Shown piece by piece: positions 25,430 to 33,716 of a stretch of DNA of 64,000 bases. The stretch lies in the NCBI GenBank assembly GCA_964596985.1, contig CAZQWG010000005.1, positions 1 through 64,000 on the forward strand, read 5' to 3'. Numbering within the stretch: position 1 is the first letter of the stretch; the number at the start of each line of letters is the position of its first letter. This DNA is from GCA-020345945 sp964596985 (GTDB lineage: Archaea > Thermoproteota > Bathyarchaeia > RBG-16-48-13 > GCA-020345945). The position numbers and the translations under genes were made by a program. The notes below the pieces were generated by a model that was not told where the DNA came from, searched no databases, and worked only from the letters and a program-made list of their open reading frames with translations.

Positions 25430-25924
25430 TTACTTTCGCCTTTTGCGAGATCTTTCTACTAGTCGTTTAACCTTCTCTGAAGGGACACCTTTTATGAGTG
25501 GGTTTGTACGGACAATGTATATCGGTTCCCCTTTATTGTCGAATTTATCCGTTTTTGAAATCTCAACCATAGCAAGCTTAATCTGAAGTACAGTACCATC
25601 TTCGAGTACGTATCTATTCCAAGATTCTCTCTTTGTATTGTAATCCAAGTCTCTCTTTGTAATGGATTTCTCAAGTTCCGAACGCGAATATTTTCTGCTT
25701 GATGGTTTATCCCTCAACCTCTTGGGAACAAACACACCAACTGCATTCGTAGAGTTCACGCCGTAGATGGGTGTTCCAGCCTTACCAAGTCCCTTTTGGC
25801 GTATGACTTTAACTAAGACGAATTTTGTCCTGACTTCAGCTCCATCATCAAGTTTATAGATGTTCCAGTCTTCCTTCGCTTTCTTAACCTCGACATATTC
25901 AAAATCAACTGACATACGGAACAT
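25430..25924 (-). CDS. hypothetical protein with two tandem repeats of one domain
   Basis: 164 residues made of two similar units of about 65 residues. Unit 1 (about 7-72): DWNIYKLDDGAEVRTKFVLV, then GTPIYGVNSTNAVGVFVPKRL. Unit 2 (about 92-155): SWNRYVLEDGTVLQIKLAMV, then GEPIYIVRTNPLIKGVPSEKV. Each looks like a small beta domain (a W-x-x-Y-x-L-x-D-G core, a strand pair, then a G-x-PIY strand). No family recognised; the C-terminus is basic (RSRKRRK). The start may be ATG 25924 or ATG 25915; the upstream gene overlaps by 11-20 bases, so it is coupled to 25905-26177. Confidence 0.7.
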   Translation of the reverse strand: MFRMSVDFEYVEVKKAKEDWNIYKLDDGAEVRTKFVLVKVIRQKGLGKAGTPIYGVNSTNAVGVFVPKRLRDKPSSRKYSRSELEKSITKRDLDYNTKRESWNRYVLEDGTVLQIKLAMVEISKTDKFDNKGEPIYIVRTNPLIKGVPSEKVKRLVERSRKRRK

Positions 25925-26177
25925 TTCCTCCTACTTTCTTCTGTTCAACCCGTAACCAATTGTCGTAAATAATTCTTGATCCACATAAAAGAATAAACAG
26001 CCATGCAATCAAATAGACTCCTGCTTGGAAGAACTCTTGAAGAGTCATGGAAGGCAAATTCCTGAGGAAGTAAAGTTCACATAGGATTTGTGGACCAAAA
26101 ATTGCTTTTTTCTTGGTATCTGCTAGGAAGGATTTGAGTGCCGAATAGCCTTCCCCTATTATCTCTCCGAGACTCAT
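25905..26177 (-). CDS. small single-span membrane protein
   Basis: 90 residues with one clear membrane segment near 51-70 (FFQAGVYLIAWLFILLCG), flanked by polar stretches. Not recognised. ATG at 26177 overlaps the stop of the preceding two-span gene by 4 bases, and its end overlaps the duplicated-domain gene, so the three minus-strand genes form a coupled unit. They lie directly next to the transposon and have no evident housekeeping role. Confidence 0.6.
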   Translation of the reverse strand: MSLGEIIGEGYSALKSFLADTKKKAIFGPQILCELYFLRNLPSMTLQEFFQAGVYLIAWLFILLCGSRIIYDNWLRVEQKKVGGNVPYVS

Positions 26178-26575
26178 GTCTCGTATTCACTTCGCATAGA
26201 TAACAGAGCAAGAATGGACGTGACAAATAGACCTGAAGCACCAATTCCAAGATCGGTGAAGCCTGACGAAAAGCCGTACATCAGTATTGAGAGACTTATC
26301 AATGCAACAAGTAGATTCGATTGGACTTCCCGAAGCTCTATGAATCGAGGCAACATTGTAGCTTCCATACTCTCGCTGAAAGTTGTCTCAGGATAAAGAA
26401 TGGCAGGTTCTACTCTCTGAGCATCCAAGCTTTGAACGTCAGTAAGGATTCCGTTCTCGACGGGTTTCTTGTTGAGAGGTGTTTCCCAAGAATCATTGTC
26501 AATAGAGGACTTCCCATACGGTCTTCCACGTAGAGCAATTGAAATACTTCTGCCTGAAGTTGCAACAAGAACCAA
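26174..26575 (-). CDS. small membrane protein with two predicted spans
   Basis: Up to 133 residues; the TTG at 26575 is weak and the real start may be an internal codon nearer ATG 26365 (MEATMLPRF). The C-terminal half has two adjacent hydrophobic segments (LLVALISLSILMYGFSSGF and LGIGASGLFVTSILALLSM), typical of a hairpin in the membrane. The N-terminal half is polar. Not recognised. First of three coupled genes next to the insertion sequence. Confidence 0.5.
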   Translation of the reverse strand: MVLVATSGRSISIALRGRPYGKSSIDNDSWETPLNKKPVENGILTDVQSLDAQRVEPAILYPETTFSESMEATMLPRFIELREVQSNLLVALISLSILMYGFSSGFTDLGIGASGLFVTSILALLSMRSEYET

Positions 26576-26907
26576 ACTTCAATCCTCCCAAAATACTAGA
26601 GTCCTGTAGTTCTTTTAAAGAATGCTATTTCTTCCAAATCAGGGTCACAAGCAACCCACACTCATCAGACGAAAGTTTACAGCAAGGTTAAACAGACGAA
26701 GAGTTGACAGTACCCTTTATCGTTTCGTCAAACGCTTCTCCTGACCGTTTACGGCGACTATAAATAAAGAACTGGCTGGCACCCGTCCTTTACATCTCGC
26801 CTATCTGCCAAAGTTATGCAATTAGATATGCGTACTTGTCTTCTCCGGAAGATTTCTTCATTCTCGTCGGAGGATCATAAGACACATTGGTCTGAATTAT
26901 CTGCTTT
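26576..26907. other. gene-free spacer
   Basis: About 330 bases without a supported gene. CTTTTAAAGAA near 26611 and ACTATAAATAAAG near 26758 look like TATA-type elements. Nothing else was recognised. Confidence 0.35.
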
Positions 26908-27609
26908 TTACTCTCCGATCTTCTTTCCACAACTGTAGCAGAACGTGGCGTTTGGACTGTTCTCGGCCCCACATTGTCTACAGTACTTCTTCGCAGGGGT
27001 TTCTTGCCCTTCGGTTCCCGTTTCGGGTACAGGCGTCTGTGATGTCGGGGCTTTAACTTCCCGAATGTTCTTCATATAGTAGAAAACACCTGCTGCAACC
27101 GCTACTACGGCTACTCCTATCCCGCCAAGGACTATAGGACTGGAAAGCGTAAACGTGGTTCCACTGCCCTCTCCTCCACCACTACCGGATTTCACCGTGA
27201 CGCTGAGGGTAAACTTTGTAAGTTCGCCTTCCTCCCCATCCCATCCATCAGTATCCTTGTTGAACTCCTCCCATTTTCCACGTGCGTAGACCGTGTAGGT
27301 CCCAGGATTCATGGAGGAACCCACTTGGAAAGTTACTGTAAACGTCCACTCTTTTCCCTCATCTAACCCTCCTTTCGTTGGTGTATTGGGACATGTGACT
27401 CCATCAGGCATCTCGAAACTGATTTCCAGATTCCTATAATTTGTATCCGTTCCCTCCAGTGTCAGTTCCTGAACGAAACTTGACCCCTGTTCAGCGGTCA
27501 CCGTCCTATTACTGAAATCGGCGGAAGGTCTGGCTCTCGCCTCCGGCATGCAACCGACCATCATTATGACTAATAGGCAGACACCGACTACGAGTAGACT
27601 TCTCCTCAT
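26908..27609 (-). CDS. secreted/membrane-anchored protein with beta domain and C-terminal zinc ribbon
   Basis: 233 residues from the ATG at 27609 (GGGAAGGG about 6 bases upstream); an in-frame start at 27666 would add 19 polar residues before the signal. Order: signal peptide (RRSLLVVGVCLLVIMMVGC, possibly a lipoprotein cysteine), an Ig-like beta domain with FVQELTLEG and GTYTVYARGKW, a membrane span (IVLGGIGVAVVAVAAGVFYY), a Pro/Thr linker, and a zinc ribbon at the end (CRQCGAENSPNATFCYSCGKK). So the beta domain faces outside and the ribbon the cytoplasm. It is one of several ribbon-bearing membrane proteins in the next 6 kb. Confidence 0.8.
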   Translation of the reverse strand: MRRSLLVVGVCLLVIMMVGCMPEARARPSADFSNRTVTAEQGSSFVQELTLEGTDTNYRNLEISFEMPDGVTCPNTPTKGGLDEGKEWTFTVTFQVGSSMNPGTYTVYARGKWEEFNKDTDGWDGEEGELTKFTLSVTVKSGSGGGEGSGTTFTLSSPIVLGGIGVAVVAVAAGVFYYMKNIREVKAPTSQTPVPETGTEGQETPAKKYCRQCGAENSPNATFCYSCGKKIGE

Positions 27610-27692
27610 CAAACGCCCTTCCCATATACTCTTAGCCAGTATCCTATATGATTGTTCTGATAACATAGGAACATCACATGTGTGTTAGTCGG

Positions 27693-28235
27693 CTACTCTC
27701 CCTGAAACACTCCACGGTATCCTTTTTCTGAAGGACTCTCCATTGAGAGAAGAACCAGCTGGGCTACCCTGGAATCCTTCTTCATGCGAAATCCTTTCGG
27801 ATTCAAGACGGCCAACATTGATTTTCCTCTTCCTTTGTAACCTGCATCCCAGATCGATGTTATGAGGGCGACACCGCATCTGATTAAGCTCGATCTCGGC
27901 AATGCGATTCCAATGAGGTTCTTTGGCAGATTAAGGATCTCATTATATTCCACCTTATAGGCGCCTGTATCTAATTCCAGCCAACCTGATCTATTAAAAT
28001 CTAGGTCTTGGGTTTGGGATATTTCCCTCTCTTGGTTCGTAAAATCGACGGTACCTCTCGATAGGAATTTCGAGGCTCTTCTCACGGTAAGGTCGACACC
28101 ATTCTCCCCAATTTGGGTATCGCGATCAATGAATCCTTGGATCAAAGGACTGCTAGAATTCAGTAAGGCTATGATGCCCCTCCTTGTCAAGACGCTTCCA
28201 GCGAGTTCCTTTTCTAAAGGTTTCCGTCCTGTCAA
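27693..28235 (-). CDS. dUTPase / dCTP deaminase family protein
   Basis: 180 residues of the trimeric dUTPase-dCTP deaminase fold. Landmarks: IGENGVDLTV (motif 1 region) near 42, LPRSSLIRCGV near 112 (substrate-binding Ser and Arg), WDAGYKGRGKSML near 128 and the C-terminal GYRGVFQGE flap near 170. It removes dUTP, or deaminates dCTP to make dUMP, protecting DNA from uracil. The Asp in the WDAGY motif favours dUTPase chemistry, but some archaeal enzymes do both. TTG start at 28235. No other nucleotide gene is adjacent. Confidence 0.85.
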   Translation of the reverse strand: MTGRKPLEKELAGSVLTRRGIIALLNSSSPLIQGFIDRDTQIGENGVDLTVRRASKFLSRGTVDFTNQEREISQTQDLDFNRSGWLELDTGAYKVEYNEILNLPKNLIGIALPRSSLIRCGVALITSIWDAGYKGRGKSMLAVLNPKGFRMKKDSRVAQLVLLSMESPSEKGYRGVFQGE

Positions 28236-28550
28236 ATATATCGTCTCCGCTGAACAAGTAGTACAAGGACCTTATTGTTGTTTCAGTCACAACGAGTAAT
28301 GATCAACAGCAAGAATGTCTCGATTTACGATCAACCAGCAATTCAAAGGTCAAATGATACGAGTACGGGGAATTAGAGCTGTTTCATTAGATTGAATTTG
28401 AAATCAGTCCCGATGCATGTCAACGCGTTTCCATGGGTTATCCATGCAGTTCCTGCTACGCTCACCTTTATCTTTTGGTAGCTCTCAATACTCACCTGGT
28501 TTCTAGGAACTTTTGGCAACGAAGGATGAATCCGGGAGTGTGGTGAATCT
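28236..28550. other. gene-free divergent spacer
   Basis: About 315 bases between the dUTPase gene and the plus-strand hypothetical gene. No coding region, repeat or RNA gene was recognised; it should contain both promoters. Confidence 0.35.
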
Positions 28551-29180
28551 TTGGGGAAAGGAAAAGGTAGGTCAACCGGCGATTCAGAGGATATGGAGAG
28601 TGAAGAGGTCGAGAAGCTCGCGGGACTACGAAGTGCTATTCGAGAACGAATCAATAAACTTGAAGTTGAACTGGATGAGTGGAAGACAATTCTCGACGTA
28701 TTGGATCAACATCTCACACAAGTCAGCTTCAAGAAAGCTGCAATGCCGGAGACTCCTCGGAGTGAAGAAGTTGCGCAGGCGAAACCGTCCAGAGAACCAT
28801 CAGGAGTCCAATTTGAATATGGCAGAGAAGTATCTCTGAAATCTACAGCCGGTACACTCCTGGCAAAACTACAAATCGGGAGTGAAGCTTTACGTGTAGT
28901 TCTCGCGAAAGATACGAACTTGAAGACAAGTATTCCTCCTTTCGAGTCCTTCCTTGTTAACAGGATATTCAACGAAATGATCAAAAGTGACGAAGAAGAC
29001 GTACGTAATAACAAGATCTCTCCTAACCAAAGATTATCCTACAAGGTGGAAGAATCCGGAGACGGAACAATAGCAGAGATCCGCATCAATAACTACGGAA
29101 CTGATCGTAGGCTAAGAGAACTCCGGACCTCTATAAGATGGACTCTTGAGAAAATGTATGAGAAGGTCTCTCAAGGCTAG
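28551..29180 (+). CDS. conserved hypothetical archaeal protein
   Basis: Up to 209 residues. After a polar leader, residues about 20-60 form a coiled coil (LRSAIRERINKLEVELDEWK), then a linker and an alpha-beta domain (FESFLVNRIFNEMIKSDEED; RINNYGTDRRLRELRTSIRW). Not recognised. The ORF begins with TTG at 28551, but ATG at 28593 (MESEEVEKLAG) is a more natural start and removes only the glycine-lysine-rich leader. It lies alone between divergent and plus-strand neighbours. Confidence 0.65.
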   Translation: MGKGKGRSTGDSEDMESEEVEKLAGLRSAIRERINKLEVELDEWKTILDVLDQHLTQVSFKKAAMPETPRSEEVAQAKPSREPSGVQFEYGREVSLKSTAGTLLAKLQIGSEALRVVLAKDTNLKTSIPPFESFLVNRIFNEMIKSDEEDVRNNKISPNQRLSYKVEESGDGTIAEIRINNYGTDRRLRELRTSIRWTLEKMYEKVSQG

Positions 29181-29345
29181 CCATATCTGCCAGGTCATGT
29201 TCTTTTGGGCAGAATATTTCTCTACTTATTCTACTCTGTGATTCGAAGATACGATTGCTACCGTAGTTTTCAGATTGGTCTATGATAAGCTTGAAATAGA
29301 GTATGCGTATAGAGACGGAAGCAGAGTCAATAGGTGTAATCAGAA

Positions 29346-30011
29346 ATGGTAAAATGTAGCAATTGTGGGGCAGAACTACCAGCCGACGCAGCCTTCTGTG
29401 AAAATTGTGGAGCAAAAGCACCTTCAATGCCTGCAGCAGCACCTCCGCCGCCGTCACCAGCTTATCCGACACCTCCTCCTGCCGCGGCACCACCGGTCGA
29501 GAAGAAAGGTCCTCCTATGAAAATGATAGCCATAGGAGCCGCTGTAGTCATCATCATTCTTGGTGCAGTCTTGTTCATGGCTTCTTCCGCTACTTCAGGA
29601 TTGAAATTGACTTTTCAAAGCGGGCAGCTCATTACCAACTGGAATACTGGAGATCTGACGGTTTCGGTTACGCTAAAAATCGAGAATCCCAGTATGTTTG
29701 GTGTTGACGTCACAAGCAACTATTTGGAGCTGAGATTGAAATCAGCGGGTGTCGAAGCCAAATTCTTCGGAGGATATGTCACAGAAATGGTTATGTCTGT
29801 TTCGTCAGGAGGTTCGACGACTACAATAACATTCAACATTCCTTTTAATACTTGGGGAAATAGCGTTTCTATGAGTACAGTCTGGTTAAACTCTGTCTGG
29901 TCGGGATTTTCGCTGAGTCTCAGTTTGAGTGGAAGACTCGATACAAAGTGTTTGCTGTTCTCAGGTACATCGACAGTGGCAACTGGTTGGCACGACATAA
30001 TCTACAGCTAG
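29346..30011 (+). CDS. zinc-ribbon, proline-rich membrane protein with LEA-like extracellular domain
   Basis: 221 residues. Residues 1-24: zinc ribbon (VKCSNCGAELPADAAFCENCG). About 28-55: Pro/Ala-rich linker. About 60-82: membrane span (IAIGAAVVIIILGAVLFM). About 85-221: a beta-rich domain with LTVSVTLKIENPSMFGVDV, typical of LEA14/WHy-type domains, ending in LLFSGTSTVATGWHDIIYS. The ribbon should be cytoplasmic and the LEA-like domain outside. The gene at 31502 encodes a paralogous extracellular domain with nearly the same ending but no ribbon. T-rich runs at 30034-30050 may end transcription of both this gene and the convergent one. Confidence 0.8.
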   Translation: MVKCSNCGAELPADAAFCENCGAKAPSMPAAAPPPPSPAYPTPPPAAAPPVEKKGPPMKMIAIGAAVVIIILGAVLFMASSATSGLKLTFQSGQLITNWNTGDLTVSVTLKIENPSMFGVDVTSNYLELRLKSAGVEAKFFGGYVTEMVMSVSSGGSTTTITFNIPFNTWGNSVSMSTVWLNSVWSGFSLSLSLSGRLDTKCLLFSGTSTVATGWHDIIYS

Positions 30012-30111
30012 ATGAAAGCGATGCCTCCCTTGACTTTTTCCCCTCCTTTTTCCCGTTATTTTCCACCGATAATAGATCGTATATAATTGTCTATCAAAAC
30101 AGACGTTAATG

Positions 30112-31368
30112 CTATTGTTTTATTCTTCTTCCACATTGATTACAGAACATCGCTTCTCCTTGGAGTCTGCTGCCGCAGTACTTGCAATAAGGTGGTGTAA
30201 CCTCAACCTGAGGTATTACGGTCGTCTCCTGCTCAACCGTGACTTGTTTTCTTTTTCGTCTCCTCCAAAAGAAGGCTCCCCCGACAATAGTGATCGTGAA
30301 AACCACTGCAGTCCCGATCCAGAGTTGACGTGTGAATGTTTCCTTCGGGGGAGCTGCGAATCCTTCTCCTACGACTCTTACTCTTCCAAGATCGAGATAC
30401 AGCCCGCTAAGAGTTCCCATGCCTATGAATGAGATATCATCCATGACGCCGATTGTTGTTCGTAATGGTTTTCCGATGCTAGGATAGGCGATATCATCAC
30501 GCATTCCCGCCCAGTAATGTTCTTTGTTCTCTGGGCTGGCCCCCCATGTTGGGTCGACGGCAATCCACTTGGAGTATAAGTAGAATTCTACCCAAGCATG
30601 TTTGTAATTTGTGGGATAATACATGGATTCACCGTCAATCGCTATCGCACCGTGTGCCGTCCGCGCCGGAATGCCTATGGATCTTAATAGGGTACACATT
30701 ACCAGTGCGATGCCTTCGCATACAGCCTTCTTGTTACGAATAATCCAAGCTGTATCGGTGTAGTGTTCCTCCACAAATTCGTACTTGATATTGTCAGCAA
30801 CCCAATCGTAGATTTTTCGCACTTTTTCTGCAGGATTCGAAGTGCCCGTTGTGAGCCGTTCAGCTACGGCCTGTATCTCTGGATCGTCAACAGGGAAATA
30901 AGGATTTGAGACTAGGTACTTCCTGACGCTTTCAGGGTAGGTTTTGATCCAAAAAAGGGGGTCCCATCCGCTCATCTCGTAGCGAATACTGTAAGCCCTC
31001 ATTCTATACGTGACCGAAACCCTTGCCGTGGATCCCCATATAGTGGGTTCCCACGAGACGATACTCATATTCCTGTATTGCCCTGATCCCTGCTCCCAGT
31101 ACGACTCTCTCATCTCGAATCGGTGTTCGCCTCCGTCGACACTCATCCCTAGGAGCTTGCTATAGTCTTTCTCTTCGAAGTCGAAAACGATGTTCAACGC
31201 TAAGCTGGCGTATCCACTTGCTTCGATCCAGTTGGTGATCTCGTAGTCTGTGTATTTGCCATAGTAGAATGGGTAAACCCAAGGATACGCTACTTGATAT
31301 GCGAAAACGAGAACCGCAATTATGAAAACTACTGCAACAGACCTTACTGCCCACTTTCTTGGGTTCAT
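30112..31368 (-). CDS. membrane transglutaminase-like protein with C-terminal zinc ribbon
   Basis: 418 residues. N-terminal membrane anchor (VAVVFIIAVLVFAYQVAY), a large outer region, then a transglutaminase-like core: catalytic Cys in KAVCEGIALVM, His in YKHAWVEFY and Asp in VDPTWGA. A second membrane span (IGTAVVFTITIVGGAFFW) with RRRKRK stop-transfer follows, and the protein ends in a cytoplasmic zinc ribbon (YCKYCGSRLQGEAMFCNQC). The core probably acts as a protease or cross-linking enzyme on the cell surface. ATG at 31368. It sits between the two LEA-like genes, facing the first. Confidence 0.87.
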   Translation of the reverse strand: MNPRKWAVRSVAVVFIIAVLVFAYQVAYPWVYPFYYGKYTDYEITNWIEASGYASLALNIVFDFEEKDYSKLLGMSVDGGEHRFEMRESYWEQGSGQYRNMSIVSWEPTIWGSTARVSVTYRMRAYSIRYEMSGWDPLFWIKTYPESVRKYLVSNPYFPVDDPEIQAVAERLTTGTSNPAEKVRKIYDWVADNIKYEFVEEHYTDTAWIIRNKKAVCEGIALVMCTLLRSIGIPARTAHGAIAIDGESMYYPTNYKHAWVEFYLYSKWIAVDPTWGASPENKEHYWAGMRDDIAYPSIGKPLRTTIGVMDDISFIGMGTLSGLYLDLGRVRVVGEGFAAPPKETFTRQLWIGTAVVFTITIVGGAFFWRRRKRKQVTVEQETTVIPQVEVTPPYCKYCGSRLQGEAMFCNQCGRRIKQ

Positions 31369-31501
31369 TGTATCAAGGGCTGTGTCGTAGAATCTTAAAA
31401 CTTGTTTGTTCCATAGAACGTGATTGGCTAGAATGGAGAAGATTTCTTAGTCTACTTGAACTAGATGAGTCTGGTGTTAATTCTTTTAGCTTGGTTGTGG
31501 A

Positions 31502-32047
31502 GTGAATATCCGCGCGGCGAATACCTTGCCGATTTTGAATCTTGGGTTGTCGAAACCCAGTAGGATTGCAGTGACGCTGATTCTGCTTCTTTGGCTTATA
31601 ATTCTCGGGGCTGGAATAGTGGCATTGGACGACTTACGGCTCGAATATGAGTATGGTATGGTCATACACGAGCTGGGAGCTAGGTACATGACGATTTCTA
31701 TGTGCCTGAGGGTAGAGAATCCTTCGTTTTTCCCAATTGTGGTAATCGATAATCTTCTATCAGTGGATCTTAGGTCTGGGGGAACCGTGGCTTCGTTCTA
31801 TTCGGGACGTATTAATGATTTGCTTATACATGTTCCGTCAAACGGATCTACGGTATTGATGGAGCTTGAGATTTCACTCCCGACTTCGATCGGAGATTCA
31901 CCTAGATCAACGGTACTCCGTTACTCCTACAATGCCGGGCTGTCAATGGAGGTTCATGTTTCAGGAGTATTGGAAACAAGATATCTCCTCTTCACTGGGC
32001 AGTCGCCCGTGAACACTGGTTGGCACTCGATTGTCTATGCGTTCTAG
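31502..32047 (+). CDS. membrane-anchored LEA-like domain protein
   Basis: 181 residues, GTG start at 31502. Residues about 20-42 are a membrane anchor (VTLILLLWLIILGAGIVAL). The rest is a beta-rich domain with MCLRVENPSFFPIVVIDNL and the ending LLFTGQSPVNTGWHSIVYA, clearly paralogous to residues 85-221 of the protein at 29346 but without zinc ribbon or proline linker. LEA14/WHy-type domains often act as membrane-proximal binding or stress modules. Its position beside the transglutaminase suggests a shared surface function. Confidence 0.75.
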   Translation: MNIRAANTLPILNLGLSKPSRIAVTLILLLWLIILGAGIVALDDLRLEYEYGMVIHELGARYMTISMCLRVENPSFFPIVVIDNLLSVDLRSGGTVASFYSGRINDLLIHVPSNGSTVLMELEISLPTSIGDSPRSTVLRYSYNAGLSMEVHVSGVLETRYLLFTGQSPVNTGWHSIVYAF

Positions 32048-32127
32048 ATAGCTTCTATTCCTAATCCTAGCTCTGCGAGATTTTGAAATCCTTCTAGATC
32101 AAAGAAAAAATTGGGGCATCTATGCAT

Positions 32128-32679
32128 TCATTGGAAACATGCTTTGATGTGTGGTCTAGTCAGATAGTAGATAACTGCTCCATTGATGGCGAGACCCAGT
32201 ATCTGCCCCATTATTCCTCGTGGATTGAAGACAATCGATGCAAGGGATATGATTATCGCGATTGCCCCTAGTATCAGCGCAATGTTCCATGCCCATTTCT
32301 TAAGTGTCCATAACCCCCAGCCGACTACTATGCTCGCGACGCCCATGACCAGCGAGACTATGCCCATGATTATTATGAAGCCTCCGAAAGCGCCGGCAAA
32401 TCCTGATATTGCCACAGTTCCCAACGATCCGAGTATCGCGAGGGCTCCTCCAATCCACTCAAGGATCGCGAGGATTGTAACACCTGTTGGTCTCGTCGCT
32501 GGAGGAGGCGCAACTCCCGAAGTCGGCGCATACGTGCCAGGTGGTGGGGGTGGCGGCAACGACGTTGGTGGTGGAGGTGGTGGTGGCGCTGATGTTGTTG
32601 ATGCTAATTTTGCACCACAGTACTTGCAGAACGTTGACTTGGCGGGTATCTCTTTCCCACAGTTCGTACAATATGGCAT
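32128..32679 (-). CDS. zinc-ribbon, proline-rich multi-span membrane protein
   Basis: 183 residues: N-terminal zinc ribbon (YCTNCGKEIPAKSTFCKYCG), a proline-rich linker with runs of Pro (about 33-58), and four hydrophobic segments (for example ILEWIGGALAILGSLGTVAI, GGFIIIMGIVSLVMGVASIV, WNIALILGAIAIIISLASI, ILGLAINGAVIYYL). This layout is widespread among archaeal membrane proteins of unknown function. ATG at 32679. The encoded Pro/Gly stretch makes the DNA between 32530 and 32600 strongly GGT-repetitive on the plus strand. Confidence 0.75.
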   Translation of the reverse strand: MPYCTNCGKEIPAKSTFCKYCGAKLASTTSAPPPPPPPTSLPPPPPPGTYAPTSGVAPPPATRPTGVTILAILEWIGGALAILGSLGTVAISGFAGAFGGFIIIMGIVSLVMGVASIVVGWGLWTLKKWAWNIALILGAIAIIISLASIVFNPRGIMGQILGLAINGAVIYYLTRPHIKACFQ

Positions 32680-32816
32680 CTTACGACCTCACTTCAACTT
32701 GGCTTGTCAAGTTGTAGATAAAGCTTAGCTTCTCTCAAGCGCGATTCTCTTCATCAAGATGTTTTTATTTGTTGAATGGGATAGAAAATCCTGTCTAATC
32801 TTTGAGGTAATGCACT

Positions 32817-33095
32817 TTGTCTAGGAGAAGCAAGAAGAAGAGAAGGGGCGTTAGAGAGGGATTGGATGCCCGTACACTTGGTGTAACGCTTCTTTTCTAT
32901 ACTGTTCTGTTCGCGGTAGTTGGACTTGCCTTCGGGTATCTTGTCGTCTATGATTTTATACTCTCAGGGACACTCGAAATTCCTTTGATAACTTGGTTGC
33001 CCCACTATAGTTTCACAACCAGCATGTTCCTAGGTGTCGCTTTGAGCGAGCTTATCCTATGGCCGTTACTCTTGTTGAAGCCTGACCAGTTCTAG
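32817..33095 (+). CDS. small two-span membrane protein
   Basis: 92 residues beginning at TTG 32817, with GAGGTAATG some 8 bases upstream. The N-terminal 18 residues are very basic (SRRSKKKRRGVREG), then two membrane spans (GVTLLFYTVLFAVVGLAFGY and FLGVALSELILWPLLLL). Not recognised. It is 80 bases upstream of a double zinc-ribbon gene on the same strand. Confidence 0.55.
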   Translation: MSRRSKKKRRGVREGLDARTLGVTLLFYTVLFAVVGLAFGYLVVYDFILSGTLEIPLITWLPHYSFTTSMFLGVALSELILWPLLLLKPDQF

Positions 33096-33176
33096 CAATT
33101 CATAGTCGGTAATTCATAAATAGGCTTCTTACAGGAATAGATATTCTTCAATGGATTTGATTGAAGGTAGTGTTTA

Positions 33177-33461
33177 ATGACTGAGAGTAGCGGTCCTTCC
33201 TGTCCTCGATGCGGTTCCCCCTGTAAAGCAGCCTATGGGCAATGGTATTGTGATAATTGTAAAGTCTATCCATTTTCACGCCCATCTCCTCCCGGGTCTC
33301 TAGGTCGTGCTGTGGAAGACTTGGGTGAGAGTATCTCGAGAGGTGTTGACGGTTTCATCAAGGAGGTTTCGCGCAATGCCTGTCCTACGTGTAAAGAACC
33401 CTTGGAGTGGATCGCGCAATATCAGAGATGGTACTGTAGAAAATGCGAGAAGTATGTTTAG
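33177..33461 (+). CDS. small protein with two zinc ribbons
   Basis: 94 residues with a zinc ribbon at each end: CPRCGSPCKAAYGQWYCDNC near 9-28 and CPTCKEPLEWIAQYQRWYC near 69-91, each with the WYCxxC pattern. The middle is a helix (GRAVEDLGESISRGVDGF). Likely a protein- or nucleic-acid-binding adaptor; not assigned. ATG at 33177. It lies upstream of the ESCRT-III gene on the same strand. Confidence 0.7.
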   Translation: MTESSGPSCPRCGSPCKAAYGQWYCDNCKVYPFSRPSPPGSLGRAVEDLGESISRGVDGFIKEVSRNACPTCKEPLEWIAQYQRWYCRKCEKYV

Positions 33462-33494
33462 GTAGTTCTGAAGGCTCTGCTCAAACGAGTCTAC

Positions 33495-33514
33495 GCCGAA
33501 TATTTAACTTCGGC
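33495..33514. terminator. short hairpin after zinc-ribbon gene
   Basis: GCCGAA-TATTTAAC-TTCGGC: a perfect 6-base inverted repeat 34 bases past the stop of the zinc-ribbon gene, followed by ACCTCTTTTC. It could be a terminator hairpin or a regulatory site before the ESCRT-III gene. The AT-rich loop contains a TATA-like TATTTAA. Confidence 0.3.
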
Positions 33515-33716
33515 TACCTCTTTTCTTGGACTTGAGTAATATAATCAGAGACTTGGTTCTCCCAGTTTACTGGTTTTCCTAGGAATTTTAATTCACATTT
33601 CTGATGCGAACATCATCTTTCTGTATAACACCCTTATCTCTCGACGGGCAATTGGAGAATCCAAGACTACTCGCGGGGGTATATGTCAGCTGCCAGAATC
33701 TGGTCTCGGTCATTTC

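Noticed and set aside
32520..32600. GGT-rich repetitive stretch resembling a microsatellite
   Set aside because: It is explained by the proline-run linker encoded on the minus strand.
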